Source: Bradyrhizobium canariense
Lineage (GTDB): Bacteria > Pseudomonadota > Alphaproteobacteria > Rhizobiales > Xanthobacteraceae
Reading direction: 5' to 3'
NCBI RefSeq assembly: GCF_900105125.1
Contig: NZ_LT629750.1
Span: 4,553,001 to 4,617,000 of the forward strand
DNA length: 64,000 nucleotides
How positions within the stretch are numbered: position 1 is the first letter of the stretch; each line of letters begins with the position of its first letter. This document shows positions 34,526 to 43,892 of the stretch, piece after piece. The translations under genes and the position numbers were made by a program. The notes under the pieces were generated by a model. That model saw only the letters and a list, made by a program, of their open reading frames with translations. It did no database searches and was not told the origin of the DNA.

Positions 34526-35329
34526 CTAACTCACCTTGCAGGTAATGCCGCCATCGACCACCAGTTCGATCCCGGTGATGTATTTCGATTCGTCGGACGC
34601 GAGAAACAACGCCGCGTTGGCGACGTCCCAGGCTTCTCCCATGTGTCCCATCGGCACCTGCGCATCGCGCGCGCGCCACATCGCCTCGACATCGCCCTTG
34701 GCATAGCTTGCCGCAAGCCCCGCCGAGTGCTCAACCATCGGCGTTTTCATCAGGCCCGGCAGGATGGCGTTGACCCGGATATGTTGCGGCGCGTATTCCA
34801 CCGCCGTCGTGCGCGTCATCTGGTTCATCGCCGCCTTGGTCGTGGCATAGGTGACATAGGAAATACCGAGATGGCGGATCGAGGCGATCGACGAGATATT
34901 GATGATGGAGCCGCCACCCTGTCGCGCCATCACCGGAATGACGTGCTTCATCGAGAGAAAAGCGCTCTTGAGATTAACGGCGAAGACGCGGTCCCACTCT
35001 TCTTCCGTGACTTTGACCACGCAGCCCATCTCGGCGATGCCGACATTGTTGTCGAGCACATCGATCCGGCCATAGGTCTTCAGGCATGCAGCAACCATGG
35101 CTTCGACGTCAGCGGCGCGGGACACGTCGGCGGTAAACGCAGCGGCCTTTCCTCCTTCAGCCGTGATGATCCCAACTGTTTCTTCCGCGGCCGCGCCGTT
35201 GCGATCGACACAAAACACCTTTGCGCCTTCGCGCGCAAAGGTCGCGGCGGTCGCCTTGCCATTGCCCCAGCCCGGTCCGATCGAACCGGCGCCGACCACC
35301 ATTGCGACTTTTCCCTTGAGCCGATCCAT
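34526..35329 (-). CDS. SDR-family oxidoreductase
   Basis: The 267-residue classical short-chain dehydrogenase has a variant nucleotide loop GAGSIGPGWGNGKA (13-26), DVSRAAD, NNVGIAEMG, catalytic Ser near 146 (NISSIAS), Tyr161 and Lys165 (YATTK), and the C-terminal YITGIELVVDGG signature of FabG-like proteins. The substrate is probably an alcohol or ketone of a xenobiotic or secondary pathway; it is not assignable by sequence. The acidic FCVDRNG end of strand 2 favours NAD(H). It ends two bases after the convergent antiporter stop. Confidence 0.9.
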   Translation of the reverse strand: MDRLKGKVAMVVGAGSIGPGWGNGKATAATFAREGAKVFCVDRNGAAAEETVGIITAEGGKAAAFTADVSRAADVEAMVAACLKTYGRIDVLDNNVGIAEMGCVVKVTEEEWDRVFAVNLKSAFLSMKHVIPVMARQGGGSIINISSIASIRHLGISYVTYATTKAAMNQMTRTTAVEYAPQHIRVNAILPGLMKTPMVEHSAGLAASYAKGDVEAMWRARDAQVPMGHMGEAWDVANAALFLASDESKYITGIELVVDGGITCKVS

Positions 35330-35353
35330 CGACTTCTCCCGCTGCCTTGATTG

Positions 35354-35728
35354 TTATGGTTCGCAAGCACTCATGATCGTGACATGAGCCCCCACCGGAT
35401 GCCCTAAAATATCCGACAGCGTCCGGCAATTTCCATCATGACATAGTCGCCATTCGCCCGCGGCGCCGGAATTGCCCAGCACCACCTGCGGCATTGGCGC
35501 GCGTTTCGGTTGCCATTGAAACCAGCCATCGACAAGCCGTGCCTCGGGCGGCGGCTCCATGCCGGCGCCGGAGCCCTTGACGCGGGCCTGTACCAGTTCG
35601 AGCCCTTCCGGTGTGACGCGCCAGTCTTCCTGCCAATCGGTCTTTTCGACCGAATGGGTCCATACCAGCGTAAAGGCCGCGACGGACAGCGCTTTCACGA
35701 CGCCAGCCGAGGCGAGGCAAAGGCTCAA
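35354..35728 (-). CDS. DUF1850 domain protein
   Basis: The 124-residue protein has an N-terminal hydrophobic segment and a beta-rich domain with THSVEKTDWQEDWRVTPEGLELVQARVKGSGAGMEPP, the DUF1850 signature, followed by RLVDGWFQWQP and CHDGNCRTL. DUF1850 proteins are usually encoded directly after fused TRAP permeases, as here. The start is not an ATG: TTG at 35728 overlaps the permease stop (TTGA), giving translational coupling; a GTG at 35698 is the other candidate. Its role in TRAP transport is unknown. Confidence 0.75.
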   Translation of the reverse strand: MSLCLASAGVVKALSVAAFTLVWTHSVEKTDWQEDWRVTPEGLELVQARVKGSGAGMEPPPEARLVDGWFQWQPKRAPMPQVVLGNSGAAGEWRLCHDGNCRTLSDILGHPVGAHVTIMSACEP

Positions 35729-37833
35729 GCCGCCGCCACCGCGGTGCGCGGCCGCTGCCGCCACTGCCAGAGCACGATGGCCACTGTCAGCAGGAAACCT
35801 GCGGTATCGCTGAAGAGGAAATCTCCCAGCAGGCACAGCGCTGCGGCAAAGGCCGTGGCCCGTTCCAGCAGCGTCAGCCGCGTAAACAGGAAACCGATCG
35901 CGACCATGCCGAACAGGGCGATGGCGACCAGCGCCTTGAAGGTCGCGAATGCCACCGCGCCGTAGAAGCCGAGCTGGGCCGCCATCGGGTCGCCGGGCTG
36001 CAGCATCAGCGAGGGCGAATACACAAACACGAAGGGAATGACGTAGCCGGCGAGCGCAATGCGCATCGCCTCCCAGCCGATCTTGTTCGGATTTTCTTTG
36101 GCGATCGGCGCAGCCGCCAGCGCCGCCAGCGCAACCGGCGGAGAGAGGTCGGCCATGATGCCGTAATAAAACGCAAACATGTGGCTGACGATCAGCGCGA
36201 CGCCGAGCTTGGCGAGCGCCGGCGCTGCCAGCGCCGCGGTGATGATATAGGTCGGGATGGTCGGAATGCCGGTGCCGAGCAGAATCGACAGCAGCATGGT
36301 CATGACCAGCGCCATGAACAGGCTCTTCGCACCCAACCCGATAATCCAGCCGCCGAAGATGGTGCCGACACCGGTCTGCGTCATCATGCCGATGATGCTG
36401 CCGACGATCGCGCAGGCCATGCCGACGGTGAGCGCCGACTTGGCGCTGTCGGCCAGTGAATCGCGGCAGGCCGCAAGCGTAGCCCGGCCGCCGCGCGTGA
36501 TCGCCGAGATCAGCACTAGCGCGCCGACGACGCTTACGACAGGGATAATCTCGAGGCCATTATGCGATACGGCTGCGACCACCAGCGCCAACCCAATCCA
36601 GAACACATATCGCAACGCGTTACTGGAAAAGCCGAGTGTGATGCTGGCGCCGAGGATCAACGCCACCGTCAGCGCCAGCCCAACGCTGCCGGCATAAAGC
36701 GGCGTAAAGCCCTCGAACAGCATGTAGACCAGCGCTGCCAGCGGCAACGCCAGATACCAGCGCGCCACCAGCGCCTTCCAGGCGCTCGGGATCTCGGCGC
36801 GCTTCATGCCGACGAGACCGTGCTTGCCGGCCTCAAGGTGCACCATCCAGAACGCGGAGGCGAAATAGAGGATTGCGGGGATCACCGCCGCCTTGACGAT
36901 GACGGAATAGTCGACGCCCAGGGTCTCGGCCATGATGAAGGCGACCGCCCCCATCACCGGCGGCATGATCTGTCCGCCCATCGAAGCGGTGGCCTCGACG
37001 CCGGCGGCGAAGGCACGGCGGTAGCCGAACTTGATCATCAGCGGAATGGTGAATTGGCCGACGGTGACGACATTGGCGACGCCCGAGCCCGAGATCGTTC
37101 CCATCATGCCCGAGGCGAATACCGCAACCTTGGCCGGGCCGCCGCGGGTGCTGCCGAAAAGGCCAAGCGATACATCCGTGAATAGCTGGATCATCCCGGC
37201 GCGCTCGAGAAACGAGCCGAACAGGATGAACAGGAAAATATAGGTCGCCGAGACGTAAATCGGCACGCCATAAAATCCTTCGGTGCCATAGGACAAATGC
37301 GTGATGATCTGATCGAAGCCATAGCCGCGATGGTTGAACGGCGCCGGCAGATACTGGCCAAAGAACCAGTAGAGAATGCACGAACCGCACATCAGCGGCA
37401 GCGCGAGACCCATCAACCGCCGTGTGCCCTCAAAAATCAGAATTCCGAGTAGGGTTCCGACCGCAAGATCGAGCTGTGTCGGATCGCCGTCGCGCGCGAT
37501 CAGGTCGGCATAAAAAATCCACTGATACAACCCGCACAGAAATCCTATGCTACCGATCAGCCAGCCCGCAGCGCGACCGGCGTTGCTTTTGGCGGTGAAG
37601 TTGCCGATCAGGCCAAAGGTCATCAGGATCAGAAAGCCGACGTGAACGCCGCGCACAACCTGGCTCGGCAGGAAATTCCACGCCGCGACGACGAGCTGAA
37701 AAGTCGCGAACGCGATGCCTATGGCGTAGGCCAGATGTCCCCAGCCACCGGGGCCGAAGCCTTCCGGAAACCCATGCTCGAAATTATCGAATTTGACCTT
37801 GCCGGGCTCATCGGCGCCCCCAGCCTGCAACAT
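35725..37833 (-). CDS. Fused DctQM-type TRAP transporter permease
   Basis: The 702-residue protein combines a small four-helix DctQ-like part with the large DctM-like part: about 16 hydrophobic segments are visible. The DctM signature is present in GGPAKVAVFASGMMGTISGSGVANVVTVGQFTIP and MGGQIMPPVMGAVAFIMAE, and GTGIPTIPTYIITAALAAPAL in the C-terminal repeat. Such 4TM/12TM fusions work with TAXI-type solute-binding proteins, one of which is at 37986-38933. The pair would take up an organic acid by secondary transport; the substrate is not known. The gene overlaps DUF1850 by four bases. Confidence 0.92.
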   Translation of the reverse strand: MLQAGGADEPGKVKFDNFEHGFPEGFGPGGWGHLAYAIGIAFATFQLVVAAWNFLPSQVVRGVHVGFLILMTFGLIGNFTAKSNAGRAAGWLIGSIGFLCGLYQWIFYADLIARDGDPTQLDLAVGTLLGILIFEGTRRLMGLALPLMCGSCILYWFFGQYLPAPFNHRGYGFDQIITHLSYGTEGFYGVPIYVSATYIFLFILFGSFLERAGMIQLFTDVSLGLFGSTRGGPAKVAVFASGMMGTISGSGVANVVTVGQFTIPLMIKFGYRRAFAAGVEATASMGGQIMPPVMGAVAFIMAETLGVDYSVIVKAAVIPAILYFASAFWMVHLEAGKHGLVGMKRAEIPSAWKALVARWYLALPLAALVYMLFEGFTPLYAGSVGLALTVALILGASITLGFSSNALRYVFWIGLALVVAAVSHNGLEIIPVVSVVGALVLISAITRGGRATLAACRDSLADSAKSALTVGMACAIVGSIIGMMTQTGVGTIFGGWIIGLGAKSLFMALVMTMLLSILLGTGIPTIPTYIITAALAAPALAKLGVALIVSHMFAFYYGIMADLSPPVALAALAAAPIAKENPNKIGWEAMRIALAGYVIPFVFVYSPSLMLQPGDPMAAQLGFYGAVAFATFKALVAIALFGMVAIGFLFTRLTLLERATAFAAALCLLGDFLFSDTAGFLLTVAIVLWQWRQRPRTAVAAA

Positions 37834-37985
37834 CTTTGTCGTCCCCCCGCGACCGATGCCATATCACTGCACGCCTGCTAAAGATACGTCATGCGCGGGC
37901 TCGATCGGCGCATCCATCAAAAATGAATTTACTTAAAAGATAAATGTCCGGGTCGAGTTCGGCCATGACATCTGAAACGGTCACC

Positions 37986-38933
37986 TTATTTGATCAAACC
38001 TTTTTCCTTGTAATAGCGGATCGCACCGGGATGCAGCGGTATTGGGCTGCCAATCGCTGCGTTCTCAAGCTTGATCTCCTTGCCGGCCGCATGCGCATTC
38101 GCCAGCTCCGGCAACGACTCGAAAATCAGCTTGGTCATCTGGTACGCGAGATCGTCGGAAACGGCCGTGCTCGTCACCAGATAGTTGACCACCGCCGCGG
38201 TCGGCACATCCTTTTCCTGGCCGGTGTAGGTGTTGGCGGGGATTATCACCGATACGAACGGCGGACCGATCTTGTCGACCACGTCCTTGGGAACCGACAC
38301 GACGGTAATATCCGTCGATGTGCTTAGATCCTTGAGCGAGGCAACACCGAGACCGGCCGACTGCAACGTCGCGTCCAGTTGCCGGTTCTTCATCAGGTCG
38401 ACGGATTCGGCGAACGGCAGATATTCGACCTTGCCGATATCCTTGTAGCTCAGTCCCGCAGCCGCAAGGATGGCGCGCGAGTTGAGCTCGGTGCCGGATT
38501 TCGGCGCCCCCACCGAAAGGCTTTTGCCCCTGAGATCGGCCAGCGTCTTGATGCCGCTGTCGGCGGTCGCGACGATCTGGATATAGTTCGGATAAATCGC
38601 GCCGATGGTGCGAAGCTTAGTTAGCTTGCTCTTGAATCCGGCTTCCTCGTCGCCTTCCCAAGCGGCCTTCAGCGAGTCGCCGAGCGCAAATGCGACCTCG
38701 CCGCGGCCCTGCTGCAGCAGAATCAGATTCTCCACCGACGCCTTGGTGGCCTGGACCTGAGTCTTCACATTCGGAAGTTTATCGCTGAAGATTTTTCCGA
38801 TGGCGACGCCGAGCGGGTAATACACGCCGGATGTGCCGCCGGTCAGCACGTTGACAAATTGCTGGGCCCGCGCCGCCGGCGCCGATAAAACCGCCGCCAT
38901 CGCCGCAGCGGCAGCCATCAACTTGAAATTCAT
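37986..38933 (-). CDS. TAXI-family TRAP solute-binding protein
   Basis: The 315-residue periplasmic protein has a signal peptide (MAAAAAMAAVLSAPAARAQQ, cleaved after about residue 23), then FVNVLTGGTSGVYYPLGVAIGKIFSD, the TAXI N-terminal signature, and later ADSGIKTLADLRGKSLSVGAPKSGTELNSRAILAAAGL and LMKNRQLDATLQSAGLG. It would bind glutamate-like or other anionic solutes and pass them to the permease at 35725-37833, from which it is separated by 150 bp holding a degenerate palindromic repeat. Confidence 0.92.
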   Translation of the reverse strand: MNFKLMAAAAAMAAVLSAPAARAQQFVNVLTGGTSGVYYPLGVAIGKIFSDKLPNVKTQVQATKASVENLILLQQGRGEVAFALGDSLKAAWEGDEEAGFKSKLTKLRTIGAIYPNYIQIVATADSGIKTLADLRGKSLSVGAPKSGTELNSRAILAAAGLSYKDIGKVEYLPFAESVDLMKNRQLDATLQSAGLGVASLKDLSTSTDITVVSVPKDVVDKIGPPFVSVIIPANTYTGQEKDVPTAAVVNYLVTSTAVSDDLAYQMTKLIFESLPELANAHAAGKEIKLENAAIGSPIPLHPGAIRYYKEKGLIK

Positions 38934-39242
38934 TTGAATTATTCCCCCACAATCAGTGCGGGAAATAGGACGGACGAAGGCCGGGGGTCAACCCATCCGA
39001 CCGGTCAAAGATGAAGCTGCGACAATTAAGTTGGATGCGAACGACACCGTCGCAGGCGGCAGCTTGCGGAAAACATCTGGCCTACACCGCGCCAAATTTC
39101 TTTCGACGATCTGGCGATCCGGCCGGGGCCTGTTGCATCCTCCCTGCCGTCGCTCCGCACTAGCCGCCTCGCGCCCGAACGCGTACGGTAGGATCGCGAA
39201 ACCGGTCCATCAGAGGCCGGTCATATCTGGGAGAACGCTACA
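38934..39242. other. Intergenic region between divergent genes
   Basis: This 309-bp stretch separates the start of the TAXI protein (minus strand) from the start of the beta-propeller gene (plus strand). A GGGAGAAC ribosome-binding site lies just before the ATG at 39243. I see no small gene, RNA structure or convincing operator in it; it presumably holds the two divergent promoters. Confidence 0.5.
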
Positions 39243-40415
39243 ATGCCTGCCAATCGTGCGGTTCGATTATCTGTGGGAGCAGCCATCCTGCTCGCCAGTT
39301 CCAGCCTCAATCTCGCTTATGCCAAGCCGTTCATGATCGTCGGTCTCGACGAAAAGACGTTATGGGACGCCGATGGAAAGGCCATTCTCGCCCCGGATGG
39401 CAAGGATCAGGTGCTGATCGTCGATCTCGCCAATCCCGAAAGTCCCAAGATTGCCGCTTCGCTGCCTCTGAAGAATTCAGTGGTCGGACCACCCGTCAAT
39501 GTCGACATCGACCCGACCGGTTCGATCGCCCTGGTGGCGGATTCGGTCGACGTGACCAAGGATGGCGACACATTGAAACAGGTGCCGGATAACAAGATTT
39601 ACGTCATCGACCTGAAAGCCAACCCGCCCAAACTGGCGGCAACCATCACCGGTGGCAAACAGCCATCCGGGTTGAACATCAGTCCGTCCGGCAAGATGGC
39701 GCTGGTGGCCAATCGCGGCGACAATTCGATCAGCGTGCTCTCGATCAACGGCACCGACGTCAAGGTCACCGATACCATCGCGATGCCGGACAGCGTGGCG
39801 CATGTGATGTTCACGCCGGATGGCAAGCGGGCACTGGCGGTGAGGTTCCCCGCCAACAAGGTATCGATGCTCGATATCGCCGGCGACAAGGTGACCTATA
39901 ACAAGATCGACCTGCCGACCGGCCAATGGCCGTACAATGTCGTGGTGACACCCAACGGCAAGATTGCGCTGACGTCGGACAATGGCGGCGCCGGCTCGTC
40001 CGACGGCAACGTCGACACCTCAAGCGTAATCGATTTGGAGGCCAATCCGCCGCGCATCATCGATCGGGTGGTGGTCGGGGACGGCCCCGAGGGGCTGGCG
40101 GTGTCACCGAAGGGCGATCTCGCAGTCTCCGTCATCCTTCGCGGCTCCAACATGAAGAATGCGTTTTTCTACAAGAAGAACGGCAGCGTCTCGGTGTTGA
40201 AGATCGACGGCAAGAAGGTAACCAAGATCGGGGATATCGAGGTCGGCGGCCTGCCCGAAGCCGCGCAGTTCACGCCCGACGGCAAATACATTCTGGTCGG
40301 CAACTATCTGGACCAGGATTTCTCGATCCTGAAAGTCAACGGCACCAAGGTCACGGACACCGGCAAGCGCTTCAAGGTGCCGGGGCATCCCGCTTCGGCA
40401 CGCATGAGCCGCTAG
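39243..40415 (+). CDS. Secreted YVTN-type beta-propeller protein
   Basis: The 390-residue protein has a signal peptide (AVRLSVGAAILLASSSLNLAYA, about residues 7-27), then a repeated pattern of about 45 residues with DPTGSIALVADS, SPSGKMALVANRGDNSISVLSI, TPDGKRALAVRFPANKVSML, TPNGKIALTSDN, SPKGDLAVSV and TPDGKYILVGNY: six visible blades of a seven-bladed propeller. This is the YncE/YVTN family, periplasmic and often of unknown ligand. No quinoprotein or lactonase active-site residues are evident. It is divergent from the TAXI gene. Confidence 0.88.
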   Translation: MPANRAVRLSVGAAILLASSSLNLAYAKPFMIVGLDEKTLWDADGKAILAPDGKDQVLIVDLANPESPKIAASLPLKNSVVGPPVNVDIDPTGSIALVADSVDVTKDGDTLKQVPDNKIYVIDLKANPPKLAATITGGKQPSGLNISPSGKMALVANRGDNSISVLSINGTDVKVTDTIAMPDSVAHVMFTPDGKRALAVRFPANKVSMLDIAGDKVTYNKIDLPTGQWPYNVVVTPNGKIALTSDNGGAGSSDGNVDTSSVIDLEANPPRIIDRVVVGDGPEGLAVSPKGDLAVSVILRGSNMKNAFFYKKNGSVSVLKIDGKKVTKIGDIEVGGLPEAAQFTPDGKYILVGNYLDQDFSILKVNGTKVTDTGKRFKVPGHPASARMSR

Positions 40416-40492
40416 AGCTTGATCCCGACCTGAAGACCTACGGCTAGATGGCGTGTTTCAGGCCGGCGCGAGGACCACAGATATCGCGCCGG

Positions 40493-40972
40493 TCACTGAA
40501 ACGTCATGTCGACGCATTTTGAAATGTCGGAGCCAAGGCCGGAACTGATGGTGATGCAGCCGCGAGCCTTCTGTGCGGTGTTGTCGCTCGCCCATATGGC
40601 GTAGCCGCCGGGACCAAAAAACGAATTGGTGTTGGGTGCTTCGGTTTCGGTCGCGTCGAACGAGTAATGCGAGTCGCTCTCGAAGATGCGGGGCTTTTTG
40701 GTGCAGCCGCCATCGGTCTGCACGTTGATCACTTCCTTGTTGTCCCGCGTCAGCGCCAGACTGACCTGACATCTGAAATATTCCGACGTCTTGGTGTTGA
40801 AAATGTAAGCATAGGATTTGCAGGTTGCGGTGTTGAGCTTTCCTGCGCTCAAGCCGCGGCTGCATGCAATGCGCTGATTGTGGCTGAGTTCGAAATCATC
40901 AGCCTGGGCCAGGGGGACCAGCGTCACAAATGACAGCGCCGCACCGAGACAAATTTTTATGACGAGGTTCAT
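40493..40972 (-). CDS. Secreted hypothetical protein with paired cysteines
   Basis: The 159-residue protein starts with a signal peptide (LVIKICLGAALSFVTLVPLAQA) and a mature domain with cysteines in IACSRG, TATCKSYA, YFRCQVS, GGCTKKP, GCITIS and KCVDM, suggesting three disulfides. I do not recognise a family. The ATG at 40972 was chosen because AGGGA lies about nine bases upstream; the ATG at 40981 has that motif directly abutting it. It is convergent with the beta-propeller gene ending at 40415. Confidence 0.65.
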   Translation of the reverse strand: MNLVIKICLGAALSFVTLVPLAQADDFELSHNQRIACSRGLSAGKLNTATCKSYAYIFNTKTSEYFRCQVSLALTRDNKEVINVQTDGGCTKKPRIFESDSHYSFDATETEAPNTNSFFGPGGYAIWASDNTAQKARGCITISSGLGSDISKCVDMTFQ

Positions 40973-41183
40973 CCGAATCATCCCTATGACCTGTTTTTGC
41001 AAATACGGTTTGTAGACTGAAACAGGAAGATAGTCGCGAAGTCGGAAGCGGAAAATCACAAAGTCGCGGGGAAAAACGTGATACGGCGAACCGCATCATG
41101 ATATTGACGGGCGAATGACGTTCGTGATTTGTTCAAGATGGGGCCACCTTTCAATTTTCGAACCGGTGCCGGGAGACTGCAGG

Positions 41184-41489
41184 ATGACGAGATCATTGAC
41201 GAAAACCCTTTTGATAGCCGCCGCGCTCACCGCGCTGACAACGGCTGCGTTTGCTCAAACCGCGGCGCCAACCCCCTGGGTGCTCAGCCCGGATATGGGC
41301 TACGGCTACGACAAGGAGGGCAAAACGTTTTCGTACAAGATGGGCACCAACAATGCCGGCTTACTGCTGAAGGGAGCCAAGAAGGTGCCGAAGGGCACCT
41401 TGTTCTTCATCGGACAGAACGGACAGCTCTATATGCGGACCGGACCGTACCTTGAAGGCGACGGCAAATTCCTGTTCGGAGCGAACTAA
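41184..41489 (+). CDS. Small secreted hypothetical protein
   Basis: The 101-residue protein has a clear signal peptide (KTLLIAAALTALTTAAFAQT, cleavage near residue 24) and a short mature part: WVLSPDMGYGYDKEGKTFSYKMGTNNAGLLLKGAKKVPKGTLFFIGQNGQLYMRTGPYLEGDGKFLF. This is rich in Gly, Lys and aromatic residues and predicted beta. Proteins with this pattern occur in Bradyrhizobium but have no known function. GGGAG lies eight bases before the ATG at 41184. Confidence 0.7.
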   Translation: MTRSLTKTLLIAAALTALTTAAFAQTAAPTPWVLSPDMGYGYDKEGKTFSYKMGTNNAGLLLKGAKKVPKGTLFFIGQNGQLYMRTGPYLEGDGKFLFGAN

Positions 41490-41509
41490 GAAGCAGCGCC
41501 GCCAACTTT

Positions 41510-41531
41510 ACCCTCCCGTCCGGCGGAGGGT
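41510..41531. terminator. Candidate bidirectional terminator hairpin
   Basis: ACCCTCC (41510-41516) pairs with GGAGGGT (41525-41531) around an eight-base loop, in the 47-bp gap between the convergent genes ending at 41489 and 41537. The flanking sequence has only short T or A runs, so the assignment rests on the stem and its position. Confidence 0.4.
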
Positions 41532-41536
41532 GAGTC

Positions 41537-42733
41537 CTAAAACGCCGCCGCGAGGTCCCTGGCGCCCTGCAAATTGCTGTTGCTGTCCATCCTGCTGTCA
41601 GTGACCGCCAGCAGCTTCGCCACCGTGTTGTGACGGATCGCCACAGGATTGCGTTCGTAGCCGTTGCGCTGGAAAAAGTTCGAAGTCGGGACCTGCTCGC
41701 GCAGGGCCTGCGGCATTGTCACCATGTCGAGGCCGGTGCCGTCGCCGGTCAGATTCATCATCTCCAGTTCGGCAGCGGTGAGCGGGCGGGTATAGCCCTT
41801 GGCGCGCGCAAAGATCACGGACGTCAGAAGCTTGTGGGTTTGCAGCATCGGACCGACGTCGATGTCCAGCACCATGGCATGGATCGCCCAGCCCTGCGGC
41901 GTATTCGCGAGCTTCTCATGCGCCGACCAATCGTCCGGTACCGAACGCGCCAGTGCCACCATCCGCTTCAGCACGGCGACCTTGTAGTCCATCGCCTTGC
42001 GCGCCGGGCCGGATAATTGTGCGGCCCTTGCCGTGACGGCCCTGATGAACTCAGGACCCTGCTCGGCCATGACCTCGACACTGTTGGTGGTGAGGAGCTG
42101 GTTGTAGCCGATCGCGGTGGAGATCGCGCGCGTGCCGCCATGCTCGATCCCCGATTGAACGTCGTAATTGCCGGTGCCGCCGGTCTCGAACGAATAGACC
42201 CGCACCGCCTGCTCGCGCGTCAGCCCGGACGCCGTCGCGTAGCGGGCATAAGCTCGCTTGAATTCGATCTCGTTGGCTGGTCGTTGCGGCGCAAACTGGA
42301 ATTGCTCGGCGGCAGCCTTCATGAGATCGGCGACGACGGGGATATATTTGCGCTCGCGCGGCGGCCGCTCCGGCTCCGCTTCCGGCGACGGATTTATCGG
42401 CCGTTTCGGCCCGGCGTAAACCGGCGGCTGCGTCAGCACATAATCGTCGAGTTCAATCGGTTGATGCTCGCGCCGCTTGGCGTTACGGCCCCGCCGCTTT
42501 TCGGTGATCGCCCCCCAATAGGCATCTGCCGCTTGTTCGAATGCGGCGCGCGCCTCCTGATATTCCCTGAGCTTGCGGCGATATTCCGCGATCGCCTGGG
42601 GCGAGGCCACCTGCGCCATCGCCCCGGTGACCGCAGCAGGGAGCGGCGTGGCATGCACACCCGCCTGCGCCGCGATCAGCAGCAACGCGGCCGAAAGGCA
42701 GCCATAGCAACAGCGAATCGCATGAGGGCGCAT
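41537..42733 (-). CDS. Secreted hypothetical protein with transglycosylase-like region
   Basis: The 398-residue protein has a signal peptide (YGCLSAALLLIAAQAGVHATP), a helical charged segment (about 45-90, IAEYRRKLREYQEARAAFEQAADAYWGAI), a Pro-rich linker (about 100-130), and a C-terminal domain in which AYARYATASGLTREQAVRVYSFETGGTGNYDVQSGIEHGGTRAISTAIGYNQLL resembles the Glu-containing core of SLT/lysozyme folds. Catalytic activity is not proved: this is a fold-level resemblance. Its full length is similar to Bradyrhizobium homologs known to me only as hypothetical. Confidence 0.65.
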   Translation of the reverse strand: MRPHAIRCCYGCLSAALLLIAAQAGVHATPLPAAVTGAMAQVASPQAIAEYRRKLREYQEARAAFEQAADAYWGAITEKRRGRNAKRREHQPIELDDYVLTQPPVYAGPKRPINPSPEAEPERPPRERKYIPVVADLMKAAAEQFQFAPQRPANEIEFKRAYARYATASGLTREQAVRVYSFETGGTGNYDVQSGIEHGGTRAISTAIGYNQLLTTNSVEVMAEQGPEFIRAVTARAAQLSGPARKAMDYKVAVLKRMVALARSVPDDWSAHEKLANTPQGWAIHAMVLDIDVGPMLQTHKLLTSVIFARAKGYTRPLTAAELEMMNLTGDGTGLDMVTMPQALREQVPTSNFFQRNGYERNPVAIRHNTVAKLLAVTDSRMDSNSNLQGARDLAAAF

Positions 42734-42801
42734 GACATGCTTGTAGCAAGCACACCGCGCAAGTCAGCCCCGAAACAGTACGGAAATCGCGCCGCGTTCT
42801 C

Positions 42802-43782
42802 TCATTCCTGTTCGACGCCGCTGGCCTTGACGAGTTCCGACCACTTCTTTTCATCCTTGTCGATGAAATCGGCGTATTCTTCCGGCGTTCCCGGCGTGAT
42901 CTCGGTGCCGTCAGCCGCCAATTGCTTCTTCACCTCGTCGGAGGCGAGCGCGGCCTGCAATTCCTTGTTCAGCCGCTCGACAATGGGGCGCGGCGTGCCG
43001 GCCGGCGCCACCAGACCATAATAGAGCGACGCTTCGAATCCGGTCAGCCCTGTCTCGGCAATCGTCGGCACATCCGGCATCAGACCATTGCGGGTCTTGC
43101 CCGTCACCGCCAGCGCGCGCAGCAGCCCGGCCGCGACATTGGCGTGAACGGCAGGGATTGGCGCCAAAGCCATCGGGATATGCCCGCCCAAAAGATCGGT
43201 CAGCGCCGGACCGGTGCCCTTATAGGGAATGTGCACCAGGGTAATGCCGGCCGAACGGGCGAAATATTCGCCGGTGATATGGTTGACCGATCCCACGCCG
43301 GCAGAGCCGAAATTGACCTTGCCCGGGTTGGCCTTGGCATAGGCGATCAACTCGGCGACCGACTTCGCAGGGAATGAGGGATGCACCACCAGCGCACTGG
43401 GTGCGTTGCCGATCATGCCGATCGGCGCGAAATCCTTGCGAGGGTCGTAGCCGACATCCTTGTAAAGCGACGGTCCGATCGCAAGCGTACCGGTGTAGCC
43501 CAACAGGATCGTGTAGCCATCGGGATCGCTCTTGGCCACGAACTTGGTGCCGACGGTGCCGCCTGCGCCCGGACGGTTGTCGACGACGACGCCTTGACCC
43601 AGCAACTGCGCCATCTTGTCGGCGATCACACGTCCGACAATCGAGGTGCTGCCGCCGGGCGCAAACGGAATCACCAGCGTAATCGGCCGGTTCGGATAGG
43701 TCTGGGCGGCGGCGCGGTCGGAAGCGCCCGACATGGCGAAAGCGATCGCGGCGGCGCAAGCCCATATCTTCCAGATGCGCAT
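42802..43782 (-). CDS. Bug-family (TctC-type) tripartite tricarboxylate transporter binding protein
   Basis: The 326-residue protein has a signal peptide ending near DRAAAQ and then YPNRPITLVIPFAPGGSTSIVGRVIADKMAQLLGQGVVVDNRPGAGGTVG, the defining start of the Bug family. Internal motifs HIPYKGTGPALTDLLGGHI and DVPTIAETGLTGFEA also fit. Bug proteins bind carboxylates or amides, usually for a TctAB permease, which is not near here: orphan Bug genes are common in Rhizobiales and Burkholderiales. GGGGAG lies nine bases before the ATG at 43782. A ten-base direct repeat is upstream. Confidence 0.92.
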   Translation of the reverse strand: MRIWKIWACAAAIAFAMSGASDRAAAQTYPNRPITLVIPFAPGGSTSIVGRVIADKMAQLLGQGVVVDNRPGAGGTVGTKFVAKSDPDGYTILLGYTGTLAIGPSLYKDVGYDPRKDFAPIGMIGNAPSALVVHPSFPAKSVAELIAYAKANPGKVNFGSAGVGSVNHITGEYFARSAGITLVHIPYKGTGPALTDLLGGHIPMALAPIPAVHANVAAGLLRALAVTGKTRNGLMPDVPTIAETGLTGFEASLYYGLVAPAGTPRPIVERLNKELQAALASDEVKKQLAADGTEITPGTPEEYADFIDKDEKKWSELVKASGVEQE

Positions 43783-43798
43783 TTCGAAGAACTCCCCG

Positions 43799-43821
43799 AG
43801 GATTATTGTAAGGATTATTGT
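43799..43821. repeat. Tandem AGGATTATTGT pair upstream of the Bug gene
   Basis: AGGATTATTGT occurs at 43799-43809 and again at 43811-43821, a 12-base period, in an AT-rich pocket 17 bases upstream of the Bug gene start on the opposite strand. It could be a regulator-binding site or part of the promoter. No known operator is matched. Confidence 0.4.
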
Positions 43822-43892
43822 TTTGTCCGATCGCATCGTCGTCGAAAGGTGCGGGGTCCGCAACCCAGCTTCCGGACAACGGGGGGATGCAG

